64,000 bases of DNA. Origin: CAWGGS01 sp963822095. GTDB lineage: Bacteria > Desulfobacterota > Desulfobulbia > Desulfobulbales > Desulfocapsaceae. Shown piece after piece: positions 18,194 to 28,407 of this stretch; the stretch's first letter is position 1; the number at the start of each line of letters is the position of its first letter. The notes beneath the pieces are model-generated. The model searched no databases, had not been told where the DNA came from, and saw nothing but the letters and a program-made list of their open reading frames with translations. The stretch spans positions 68,214 through 132,213 of the forward strand of contig CAWGGS010000001.1 in assembly GCA_963822095.1 (NCBI GenBank), in the 5' to 3' direction. A program made the translations under genes and the position numbers.

Positions 18194-19588
18194 GAGCCTC
18201 TTGCAAAACGTCAAACCTGACAATATGAAGAGTTTTCCCGTCGAGACGGATCTTGGAAATTGCCAGTTGTAGTTGTTACCGCCGATTTTTTGCTGTTTTT
18301 ATTGAATATTATGGCGACATAAGCGCACTTCTCCTGCGTGTATTTGGTTTCCGGTCTTTGAAAATTTATCCGATCAGCCGTATGAGCTGATCAGCAAAAA
18401 GTGCGATGACTCCGAGCATTAAGTGAAGGGTCACTTTGGCGTGGCCTTTCACCATAACATTGGAGGCGCCGAAATCTTCTTTCAGTCGACTATTTGCGCG
18501 TTCCGAAGATGTCCGCATTTTGTAGCGTTCCGCTTCGTGAGGTGCCATCGGTACGGTTTCTTTGCCTCGTCCATTTTTATCAATGATCGGAACATGACCA
18601 AGTTCTCGACTTATTTCAATAATCCTTTGTGCATCATAGGCAGCATCCATCAAGTCGTAGAGATAACTTACTTTGTTGCTGGTCAACTTAATCAGCGGAA
18701 TAGCAACCTGGCTGTCATGAACCGAGGCTGAGGTAACAAGGGCACTGACCGGCAGGCCCACATCGTTAGTGTCCAGATGCAGCTTGTAGCCATTCCAAGA
18801 CGTTTTATATCCTTTGGCGTTCTTCTTGGTCCCTCGGTCACAATTAGTCGGCAATTCACTGACAGCTTCTCCCGCTGACTGACTGAACTGACGATCAAGT
18901 CGTTTTTCGGCAACCGGTTGTCTTTGTTCTCCTTTGGCTGGACGGCCTCTCTTGCGAGGTTTCTTCTTCACTTGTACTTTTTTGGCTGGTTTTTCCCGGC
19001 CGACAATGGCTGTAGAGTCCCGGCTGATATGCCCAATCAGCTCACCTGCAAGATAGTCCTTCACCATGGCATCATGTGTCCAATTTCCAAGCCTGCTTGC
19101 GGCAAACTCGGAGAATGCCCGTGAGAAGGTCGACTCTGACGGAATGTCACCAAGAGCTATAAAACCGCAGATACGCCGAAGGTTCCTGTTTGCCTGGAGC
19201 GCATGAATCAGATCCCTTGTCGTGGGAAACCGATACACCGCCTTGGCGACAAACGCTCTTGCCAAAGATTCCCGTTCAAGAGTCTTGCGGCCCAGCCATT
19301 GGGTTGCTGCTTTCTTCGGGACGTATCTTTCAACCTTAACAAACTCGAGAAGCGTGACAAGTCGTTGTTCCTGCTCGGTGAGGGCTGTTTCCAGACATTC
19401 ATTGAGATGGGGAAACAGACTTAATTGGACACGGCCCATTAACCATGATATCTTCTCTTTGAGCTTCATTGGCATTTCCTTTGGTTTTGTTTTGGATGCA
19501 ACCTAACATTACCATAAAATGCCTTGAAGCTCAATTATTTCAACATCTTGTCGTGATATTAATTGCTAAATCATTTTGCAAGAGGCTC
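18194..19588. mobile_element. Complete insertion sequence with 15-bp perfect terminal repeats
   Basis: GAGCCTCTTGCAAAA (18194-18208) and its exact complement (19574-19588) bound a single leftward transposase gene, giving a 1395-bp element. The flanking bases (AACATATC on the left, ATAATAAAG on the right) show no clear target duplication, which suggests a deletion or rearrangement after insertion. The right junction cuts a methyltransferase gene and the left junction abuts the propeller gene. Confidence 0.85.
18366..19475 (-). CDS. DDE transposase of the IS5/IS1182-like superfamily
   Basis: This 369-residue protein has an N-terminal DUF772-type region (LARAFVAKAVYRFPTTRDLI and IPSESTFSRAFSEF). 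A DDE catalytic domain follows: Asp in SRDSTAIVG, Asp in YDLMDAAYDAQ and Glu in SSERANSRLKEDFG. A Lys/Arg-rich linker lies at about 165-190. The frame is intact, so the element may be active. Family placement rests on motif style only. Confidence 0.85.
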   Translation of the reverse strand: MPMKLKEKISWLMGRVQLSLFPHLNECLETALTEQEQRLVTLLEFVKVERYVPKKAATQWLGRKTLERESLARAFVAKAVYRFPTTRDLIHALQANRNLRRICGFIALGDIPSESTFSRAFSEFAASRLGNWTHDAMVKDYLAGELIGHISRDSTAIVGREKPAKKVQVKKKPRKRGRPAKGEQRQPVAEKRLDRQFSQSAGEAVSELPTNCDRGTKKNAKGYKTSWNGYKLHLDTNDVGLPVSALVTSASVHDSQVAIPLIKLTSNKVSYLYDLMDAAYDAQRIIEISRELGHVPIIDKNGRGKETVPMAPHEAERYKMRTSSERANSRLKEDFGASNVMVKGHAKVTLHLMLGVIALFADQLIRLIG

Positions 19589-19675
19589 ATAATAAAGCAA
19601 CTCTTCCATAACATCCGCCTGATCATTGAGCCTTTTTGTTTCTGTTTTTGAATACCCGTGAACATATTTAGCCAT
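19571..19675 (-). pseudogene. 5' stub of a class I SAM methyltransferase, truncated by the IS
   Basis: A good ribosome site (GAGAGG) precedes ATG 19675. The first 29 codons encode MAKYVHGYSKTETKRLNDQA and a few more residues, the typical start of SAM-dependent methyltransferases just before the DxGxGxG motif. The frame then runs into the IS terminal repeat, adds five residues and stops at 19571. The rest of the gene is not on the other side of the IS, so it was lost. It lies 66 bp downstream of the AraC-type gene on the same strand. Confidence 0.75.
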
Positions 19676-19741
19676 TTGATTACCTCTCTATATTTTTCTG
19701 TGTCTTAATTATTGGTAGAGAGCATATCCACAAAGTATTAT

Positions 19742-20566
19742 TTACTCTTGAAGAAAATTGCGGTAATTACCCGGACTGATACCATACACATCCCTGAAAC
19801 AACGGCTCATATGCGCTTGATCAGCAAATCTGTATTTATAAGCCACTTCAGCCAGATCTTTGCCTCTGAGTAGTTCCTTTCTTAGATTTCTTAACCTTGA
19901 CTGTATCAGGAATTTATGGGGAGTGAGGCCTGTCTCCTCTTTGAAAATTCGTATGAAATGATATTTACTAACATTAACAATGCTGGAAATCTGATCTAAC
20001 GTCACATCCTGACGGCAGTTATCTATTAGATATTCTTTCGCTTTTTTCACTGACGGCAAGCTCTTCTTGTATTTCTTTTCTTGAAATTTATTATCCGCAT
20101 ACCTCATCGCAAACTGCAGGAAAAATTCAAACAATCTCTCTTGAATTTCTAAAGTACAGAGTTTCTTGTCAAGAATGTCCGAATGGAGCTGGAAAAGCTC
20201 ACATGCAAGCGCCTTGTCATCTATTACACCATCCTGAAAATAGGGCAGCTCCTTTTTATTATTGGTTAATTCCTTCACAATTTCATTGAAAACAAAAGGC
20301 TCGAGATAAAACATCCTGTAGAGCCATCCCTTGTGATCAAAATCGTATCCATCATGAGGTTCATCCGGGTTGACCAGATTTAAATTACCCACAGAGGCAC
20401 ATAATGATTCGCCTCTATACTTAAATCCCAGATTACCTTGTTCTACAACACCAAAGGCATAACCTTCATGACTGTGTTTAGTAAATTCATGATCAACATA
20501 CCTGGCATGCATTACATGTATACCAGGATAACAAGATATGTTTTTTAATCTTATGAAGGGATTCAT
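19742..20566 (-). CDS. AraC-family transcriptional regulator
   Basis: This 274-residue protein has an N-terminal cupin-like sensing domain (HEFTKHSHEGYAFGVVEQG, NLVNPDEPHDGY) and a C-terminal double helix-turn-helix (about 170-270). The latter shows VTLDQISSIVNVSKYHFIRI and the signature FADQAHMSRCFRDVYGISPG. It probably controlled the downstream methyltransferase now truncated by the IS; the ligand is unknown. It lies in the AT-rich island next to the integrase remnant. Confidence 0.88.
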   Translation of the reverse strand: MNPFIRLKNISCYPGIHVMHARYVDHEFTKHSHEGYAFGVVEQGNLGFKYRGESLCASVGNLNLVNPDEPHDGYDFDHKGWLYRMFYLEPFVFNEIVKELTNNKKELPYFQDGVIDDKALACELFQLHSDILDKKLCTLEIQERLFEFFLQFAMRYADNKFQEKKYKKSLPSVKKAKEYLIDNCRQDVTLDQISSIVNVSKYHFIRIFKEETGLTPHKFLIQSRLRNLRKELLRGKDLAEVAYKYRFADQAHMSRCFRDVYGISPGNYRNFLQE

Positions 20567-21194
20567 ATCAATAAGTTAGCCTATCCAATAACTACAACTC
20601 AGCTTTTAAGAAACCTCAACCTGAATCAACTTTTGTAATGTTATACAGAAAAAAAGACTCTTAAACAACCTGCGCGATACCACGACATTATCGAGAATTT
20701 TCGGATAGAGATTTCCACTGTTAATGTGAATGGACAAGCAGGTCCAACGACTTGACCTTCTTCCCAATCTTTTCCTGGCTGCCGCGGATTTTTGTCGTCA
20801 GGATCATCTCCAATGTCGATAAATTCTCTATCCTGATATGGCGGTAAAAAATCAAATTTGTCTTCGTGTTATACACATCCTTACGGTCCTCTTGGGAACC
20901 ATGCCAGCACGTCTCTGCCAACAAGGAAACCTTTATGTATAAAGGTGATGAATTTTTTGGTCCCAGACGAAGAAGTGCCAAGGGGCTGCAATTATAAGGC
21001 ATTGAAAGTTTTTCCTAAGGATTGTGACTGATTTCGGCGGTAGTGATTATTTACAAGGGGACATTAGTCACTAATGTTTAGGAATGCCTAAACGCGAAAG
21101 CGGCACCTTCCGCGGCATAAGAAATCCGGGTTGATGATTACTGAGTTCGGGAACAACTTCTATTAAAGTAATAATATAACAGAAAGGAACCGAA
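20567..21194. other. Island gap with a possible gene remnant and a dyad
   Basis: No reliable gene was seen. A minus-strand open frame at 20641-20868 without a start reads as plausible acidic protein (IDIGDDPDDKNPRQPGKDW), and another frame at 20721-21002 is open, so a decayed gene is possible. ACATTAG-TCA-CTAATGT at 21061-21077 is a perfect dyad that could be an operator for the gene at 21195. Confidence 0.35.
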
Positions 21195-21500
21195 ATGAGG
21201 ATACTATTGAATGTGAAAATCCCTCACGAACCGTTCAACACGCTTGTACGCGAGGGAAAAGTGGGGGACATTATCAAGAAAATTATTAAGGAATTGGAGC
21301 CTGAAAGCATTTATTTCACAGAGCAAGGTGGTGTTCGGGGAGCTGTGGCTATCGTAGACATCAATGATCCTTCCCAGATACCCTTTTTTTCCGAACCGTT
21401 TTTCTTGAACTTTAACGCGGATTGTGAATTTAGGATTGCAATGTCTCCTGAAGACCTTGGCAAAGCCGGGCTTGACGAGTTGGGTAAGAAATGGAGTTAA
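21195..21500 (+). CDS. Small conserved-looking protein of unknown function
   Basis: 101 residues behind an AGAAAGGAACCGAA ribosome site. It begins MRILLNVKIPHEPFNTLV and contains a YFTEQGGVRGAVAIVDINDP strand pattern and FFLNFNADCEFRIAMSPEDL. The alternation of strands and helices suggests a small ferredoxin-like alpha/beta barrel domain, but I cannot name a family. It precedes the sulfotransferase by 167 bp in the same direction. Confidence 0.5.
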   Translation: MRILLNVKIPHEPFNTLVREGKVGDIIKKIIKELEPESIYFTEQGGVRGAVAIVDINDPSQIPFFSEPFFLNFNADCEFRIAMSPEDLGKAGLDELGKKWS

Positions 21501-21667
21501 AAGATGCACCCCAATATTCGTGTTGAACACTCCGATTTCCATCTCCAATTCAAAGGATGATATATTATTTCCGGTTAACAATTACACAGCAAAGCATCAA
21601 GGAGCAGGTTCTGTGAGAATTGTGTGATTTGTTATTGTGTATCTCTAGCCCAAAATGAGGAAACATT

Positions 21668-22576
21668 ATGAATATGATCAACAAATCCATTCCAATTAAA
21701 ATCAGAGAACTTCATAATCATCACTTTGATTCCACTATCTGGAATGATTTCAACTTTAGAGACGACGATATTGTCATTTCAACCTATGGCAAATCAGGGA
21801 CTACCTGGTTGCAACAAATCGTTGCTCAACTCTTGTTTAACGGAGAGGAAGGTCTTGAAGTGTCAGAAATGTCACCGTGGCTCGACCTGCGAGTTCCACC
21901 AAAGGATGTTAAGCTTCCCCAGGTTGAAGCACAGACCCATCGCAGGTTTTTGAAAACGCATCTCCCAGTTGATGCCTTGGTTTTTTCTGAAAAAGCTAAG
22001 TACATTTATATCGGACGCGATGGTCGAGACGTTTTGTGGAGTTTGTACAACCATCACATGACAGCGAATGCAAACTGGTACGAAGCGCTCAATGAAACAC
22101 CCGGAAGAATAGGACCACCAATTGGACCTCCTTCATCGTCAATAACCCAGTATTACAATGATTGGCTTGACAATGACGGCTACCCTTTTTGGCCGTTCTG
22201 GGAAAACGTTCGATCCTGGTGGGCAATAAGGAATTTACCGAATGTTTATCTTTTGCACTTCGCAAATCTAAAAAGGGATTTGGCCGCAGAAATTCGTAGG
22301 CTGGCAGAATTTATTGACACCCCCATCAATGAGACGAAATGGGATTCTATATTGAATCATTGCAGCTTCGAGTATATGAAAGCAAATGCCACTAAAAGTG
22401 TGCCCCTTGGTGGTGCCTTTTGGGATGGGGGTGCACAGACTTTCATTCATAAAGGAACAAATGGTCGATGGCGCAATGTCCTCAGTGCCGAGGAGATTTC
22501 CAAGTATGAGCGTCGCGCCGCAGAAGAACTTGATAGCGAATGTGCCCTATGGCTTGCAACGGGTAAAATCATATAG
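21668..22576 (+). CDS. PAPS-dependent sulfotransferase
   Basis: This 302-residue sulfotransferase-domain protein has the 5'-phosphosulfate loop YGKSGTTWLQQIV (about residue 40). The 3'-phosphate site reads YIYIGRDGRDVLWSLYNH, and the C-terminal HKGTNGRWRNVL corresponds to RKGxxGxWK. It would transfer sulfate from PAPS to a hydroxyl or amine of a small molecule. It is the last gene of the AT-rich island before the acyl-CoA locus, in a context suggesting horizontal acquisition. Confidence 0.88.
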   Translation: MNMINKSIPIKIRELHNHHFDSTIWNDFNFRDDDIVISTYGKSGTTWLQQIVAQLLFNGEEGLEVSEMSPWLDLRVPPKDVKLPQVEAQTHRRFLKTHLPVDALVFSEKAKYIYIGRDGRDVLWSLYNHHMTANANWYEALNETPGRIGPPIGPPSSSITQYYNDWLDNDGYPFWPFWENVRSWWAIRNLPNVYLLHFANLKRDLAAEIRRLAEFIDTPINETKWDSILNHCSFEYMKANATKSVPLGGAFWDGGAQTFIHKGTNGRWRNVLSAEEISKYERRAAEELDSECALWLATGKII

Positions 22577-22721
22577 AGTTGCGAACTGTTTACGCGATTT
22601 GCAATGAGGCTTCAGCTGAAAAACTGGAGCTGGAAAGCATTCAATGTCACAGAGATGGATACATCTTTTGCCAAGGTATCACTGCAAACCAGAGAGAAAA
22701 CATAATAGTATAGATTGTTTA

Positions 22722-23888
22722 TCAATCCCCCGTATCTTTAAATAGTTCACGCCCGATCAGCATGCGGCGGATCTCGCTGGTACCGGCACCAATCTCATAG
22801 AGTTTGGCATCTCGCAGGAGCCTGCCGGTGGGGAACTCGTTGATATAACCGTTGCCGCCCAGGCACTGGATTGCCTCCAGGGCCATCCAGGTGGCCCGTT
22901 CAGCCACATAGAGGATGACGGCAGCCGCATCCTTGCGGATATTGGAGCCCTGGTCGGCGGCCTTGGCCACGGTATAGGTATAGGATCTGCAGGCGTTCCA
23001 GGTGGCATACATGTCGGCCAGTTTGCCCTGCATCAACTCGAATTCTCCGATAGGACGACCGAACTGCTGTCGGTGGTGGATATAGGGCAGGACCACATCC
23101 ATGCAGGCGGTCATGATCCCCAGGGGGCCACCGGACAGGACCAGGCGTTCGTAGTTCAGGCCGTTCATCAGGACTTCGACCCCGTGATCCAGCTTGCCGA
23201 GAATATTTTCGGCCGGAACCATGCAGTTGTCGAAGACCAACTCACAGGTGGGGGAGCCGCGCATTCCAAGTTTATCAAGCTTTGGGCTGGTGGAAAATCC
23301 TTCCATTGTCTTTTCCACCAGAAAAGCGGTAATGCCCTTTTGATGCTTCTCCGGAGACGTCTTGGCATACACGACCAGGACGTCGGCATAGGGACCATTG
23401 GTGATCCACATCTTGGTGCCGTTCAGAATATAGGCATCCCCGTCCTTTTTGGCCGAAAGCCGCATGCCGACAACATCAGAGCCTGCGCCGGCCTCACTCA
23501 TGGCGAGTGCCCCGATGTGGTGACCGCTTACCAGTTTCGGCAGGTAGCGCTCTTTCTGGGCATCGGTGGCGTTGAGCTTTATCTGGTTGATACAGAGGTT
23601 GGAGTGGGCACCGTAGGCCAGCCCCACCGAGGCTGAGCCCCGGCTTATTTCCTCCATGGCAATCACATGTCCGAGATAGCCCATATCCGCACCTCCGTAC
23701 TGCTCAGGAACGGTGATGCCCAAAAGCCCCAGGTCTCCCATTTTACGCCAGAGCTCCGGCGGGAACTGATCGTTGCGGTCAATATCGGCTGCCAGCGGCG
23801 CTATTTCGTCGGCGACGAAGTCATGTATCGATTCCCGCAGCAGATTTGCGGTCTCTCCCAATCCAAAGTTCAAGTGTGGAAATGTCAT
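22722..23888 (-). CDS. Isovaleryl-CoA dehydrogenase-like acyl-CoA dehydrogenase
   Basis: This 388-residue FAD acyl-CoA dehydrogenase has the signatures ALAMSEAGAGSDVVGMRL and QCLGGNGYINEFPTGRLLRD. The Glu in LNYERLVLSGGPLGIMTACMDVVLPY is at the catalytic position characteristic of isovaleryl-CoA dehydrogenases rather than the usual C-terminal Glu. It would convert isovaleryl-CoA to 3-methylcrotonyl-CoA in leucine breakdown. It is the last gene of a leftward group with acetoacetyl-CoA synthetase. No methylcrotonyl-CoA carboxylase is in the window. Confidence 0.88.
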   Translation of the reverse strand: MTFPHLNFGLGETANLLRESIHDFVADEIAPLAADIDRNDQFPPELWRKMGDLGLLGITVPEQYGGADMGYLGHVIAMEEISRGSASVGLAYGAHSNLCINQIKLNATDAQKERYLPKLVSGHHIGALAMSEAGAGSDVVGMRLSAKKDGDAYILNGTKMWITNGPYADVLVVYAKTSPEKHQKGITAFLVEKTMEGFSTSPKLDKLGMRGSPTCELVFDNCMVPAENILGKLDHGVEVLMNGLNYERLVLSGGPLGIMTACMDVVLPYIHHRQQFGRPIGEFELMQGKLADMYATWNACRSYTYTVAKAADQGSNIRKDAAAVILYVAERATWMALEAIQCLGGNGYINEFPTGRLLRDAKLYEIGAGTSEIRRMLIGRELFKDTGD

Positions 23889-23952
23889 GGCGCGTTCTCC
23901 CGGTAATAGAAAACAGACAGGTTACAACACAGGGCCGGTAGGACTGGCCCAA

Positions 23953-25902
<1,950 letters not shown>

Positions 25903-25957
25903 GATTTTCCTCTCCGGTGATTCCAGGATTTACAGTGTGTGCGGGATGTAACCGGGC

Positions 25958-27607
25958 CTATTGCAGTTCTTTGGTAGCCATCTCCCGTAGTTTGTATTTT
26001 TGGATTTTGCCACTGGCGGTTGTGGGGTAGTTATCGACAAAAAAGATATATTTGGGGTTTTTGTGAAAGGAGATCTGATCCTTGCAAAAGGCACTAATCT
26101 CATCCCCGCTTGCCTGCTGACCGGCTTTTAACTGGATAAAGGCGGCAACCTCCTCTCCGTAACGTTCACTGGGGACACCGACGACCTGGACATCCTTGAT
26201 TTTGGGATGAGTATAGAGAAATTCTTCAATTTCGCGGGGATAAATATTCTCTCCGCCACGGATGATCATATCCTTTATCCTGCCTGTAATCATGCAATAG
26301 CCGTTTTCATCCATCACGGCGAGATCTCCGGTGTGCAGCCAGTTGTCGCTGTCGATGGCCTTGGCGGTTGCCTCGGGCATCTTGTAGTATCCCTTCATCA
26401 CATGATAGCCTCTGGTGCAGAGTTCCCCCTGGGTACCGACGGGCATCTCGTCTCCGGTCACCGGGTCGACGATCTTCACTTCGACGTTGGGCAAGGCCCG
26501 GCCCACAGTGCTCGTCTTCAGCTCCAGGGAATCGCGGTCGCGGGTCTGGGTGATACCGGGTGAAGCCTCGGTCTGACCGTAGACGATGGTCATTTCATTC
26601 GCTCCCATATCCTTGATGACCCGTTTCATAACCTCGACCGGGCATGTCGAGCCAGCCATTACGCCGGTACGCAGGCTCGAAGTATCGTAAGGAGTCTTGT
26701 CCATCTCTTCGAATTCGGCAATAAACATGGTCGGTACGCCGAGCAGGGCATTGCATTTGGAGGCCTCGACGGTTTTGAGAACACTCTCTGCGGTAAAGGA
26801 GACTACCGGCGCCATGGTAGTTCCGGAAACCATGCAGCACAAGGTCCCTATGACACAGCCGAAACAGTGGAAAAAAGGGACCGGGATGCACATTGCATCA
26901 TCGGGGGTCAGCTTCATGCATCCAGCCATGCTCAAGGCATTGCCGATCAGGTTGGTGTGGGAGAGCATGACCCCCTTGGGAAAACCTGTGGTACCGGATG
27001 TGTACTGCATATTAATTACATCATCAGGGGCCAGAGAGTCAAGGCGCTCCTTGAGCTGCAGGTCGGTGATCTGGTCACCCAGGGTGAGCATTTCGTCCCA
27101 GGTGAACATCCCGGCCATCTTTTCGCGGCCAAGGTAGACGATATTTTTCAAAAAGGGGAGTTTTTCGCAGGAGATGTTACCGGCTTGGCTGTCTTTGATT
27201 GCCGGGCATACCTGATCCAGGACCTTGAGGTACTCGTCCGCCTCTCTCACGCCACCGGTCAGAATAAGGGTTGTGGCGTCGGATTGCTCCAGGAGGTATT
27301 CAAGCTCCTTGGCCCGGTAGTTGGTATTGACCGTTACCAGGACTGCCCCCATCCTGGCGCTGCCGTACTGGGTGTAGACCCACTCGGGAAGATTGTTTGC
27401 CCAGATAGCCACCTTTTCCCCCCTGGCAATGCCCAGGGCCATAAGTCCTTTGGCAACACTGTCGAAGGTCTCTCGCAACTGTCTGAAGTTTTGTCTGATA
27501 CCCATGGAATGGTATTCGAGGCCGATATTGTCTCCGAAGCTGTCAGCCAGCATATCCACAAGTCCGCCGATGGTCGTCTTTCCCACTTTAATGTCAGGTT
27601 TTTTCAT
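25958..27607 (-). CDS. Fatty-acyl-CoA ligase (ACSF2-like)
   Basis: This 549-residue AMP-forming acyl-CoA synthetase has MQYTSGTTGFPKGVMLSH, VYGQTEASPGITQT and GRIKDMIIRGGENIYPREIE, with the catalytic Lys in TTASGKIQKYKLRE. This loop set matches medium- or branched-chain acyl-CoA synthetases of the ACSF2/FadD3 kind. It may activate isovalerate or a related acid for the dehydrogenase in the same unit. A terminator separates it from the upstream DUF35/thiolase-like pair, so it probably has its own promoter at 27608-27750. Confidence 0.88.
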   Translation of the reverse strand: MKKPDIKVGKTTIGGLVDMLADSFGDNIGLEYHSMGIRQNFRQLRETFDSVAKGLMALGIARGEKVAIWANNLPEWVYTQYGSARMGAVLVTVNTNYRAKELEYLLEQSDATTLILTGGVREADEYLKVLDQVCPAIKDSQAGNISCEKLPFLKNIVYLGREKMAGMFTWDEMLTLGDQITDLQLKERLDSLAPDDVINMQYTSGTTGFPKGVMLSHTNLIGNALSMAGCMKLTPDDAMCIPVPFFHCFGCVIGTLCCMVSGTTMAPVVSFTAESVLKTVEASKCNALLGVPTMFIAEFEEMDKTPYDTSSLRTGVMAGSTCPVEVMKRVIKDMGANEMTIVYGQTEASPGITQTRDRDSLELKTSTVGRALPNVEVKIVDPVTGDEMPVGTQGELCTRGYHVMKGYYKMPEATAKAIDSDNWLHTGDLAVMDENGYCMITGRIKDMIIRGGENIYPREIEEFLYTHPKIKDVQVVGVPSERYGEEVAAFIQLKAGQQASGDEISAFCKDQISFHKNPKYIFFVDNYPTTASGKIQKYKLREMATKELQ

Positions 27608-27759
27608 TTCTTTCCCTATTCTTTAAAAGTGATGGTACGTTGTCAGATTTTGTGATGGCAAAACATTCGGCGCAGGCCTTAATAGCGTCTCTTTATAAGC
27701 CCGTCCGGAGCGCTCCCGCGTTTTGACCTCCTCCCGAGTCCAATCAAAACATCAGGATG

Positions 27760-27786
27760 AAAAAGGCCCTGTTGTTGGGCCTTTTT
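27760..27786 (-). terminator. Bidirectional-looking intrinsic terminator
   Basis: AAAAAGGCCC-TGTTGTT-GGGCCTTTTT is a perfect stem with A and T tracts. Read leftward, it ends the thiolase-like/DUF35 transcript before the acyl-CoA ligase gene. Confidence 0.88.
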
Positions 27787-27804
27787 CGTCCGGTACTCCA
27801 TGGC

Positions 27805-28395
27805 TTAGAAGCTGAAACCCTCCGGCAGAAGCTCCGGTGCGGTTCCTGCCGGGACCCAAGACAGATCCAGGATCGTAAAAGTCGGTCCCGAGGTCTTGAA
27901 AATCGGGACCACCCTCATCCCGAATACAGGATCTCCTATGGCAAGATAGCTCATGAGTATGGTTGCAACCCCGTCAAACTCGATGTTGATGAATTTTATA
28001 GGCTTGTCAAGGACATTAAAGGCTCCGGAGCGCTCGCAGACCATGAAGGTATGGATCTTAGCAGTCTTCTTGGCAAGATCGGTAAGGTCGATGGCCGTAT
28101 TTTTGCCAAGGCAGTCCGGACAATGGATCCGAAACGGGATATGGATGGTTCCCTTGGTCTCGCAGTCAGAATTATCGCAACGGGTGGCCATCAGTTTCCC
28201 TTTGCTCAGGGATTCGAAAAACACCGCTTCGCCTCCGTAAGAATGGATATAGGTCATATCTCTCGGGTTGGTTACTCCCATGAGTTTCCATTCGTCGTCG
28301 GCGTTGCGGATCGGAGTATTCGGCGTCAGATGATGAAAGGCGCCTTTCAGACGATAGTGATTGTTTTTGACATAAACCTGTCCGTACATAGTCAT
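27805..28395 (-). CDS. DUF35 zinc-ribbon/OB-fold acyl-CoA-associated protein
   Basis: This 196-residue protein has a rubredoxin-like zinc ribbon (RCDNSDCETKG and RIHCPDCLGK) followed by an OB-fold ending in FGMRVVPIFK. DUF35 proteins form tight complexes with thiolase-fold partners, as in archaeal acetoacetyl-CoA thiolase/HMG-CoA synthase, BbsAB and the steroid aldolase Ltp2-ChsH2. It is 12 bp downstream of the thiolase-like gene, so the pair almost certainly forms one complex. Confidence 0.85.
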   Translation of the reverse strand: MTMYGQVYVKNNHYRLKGAFHHLTPNTPIRNADDEWKLMGVTNPRDMTYIHSYGGEAVFFESLSKGKLMATRCDNSDCETKGTIHIPFRIHCPDCLGKNTAIDLTDLAKKTAKIHTFMVCERSGAFNVLDKPIKFINIEFDGVATILMSYLAIGDPVFGMRVVPIFKTSGPTFTILDLSWVPAGTAPELLPEGFSF

Positions 28396-28407
28396 GATAG
28401 ATCTCCT

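Noticed and set aside
20721..21002. 93-codon minus-strand frame as a real gene
   Set aside because: No recognisable content, and a different frame of the same strand reads as more protein-like, so at most this is a decayed remnant.
15417..22720. Right-hand attachment site duplicating the tRNA-Arg 3' end
   Set aside because: No second copy of the CCGGGGGTACCA region was seen in the island or the adjacent sequence.
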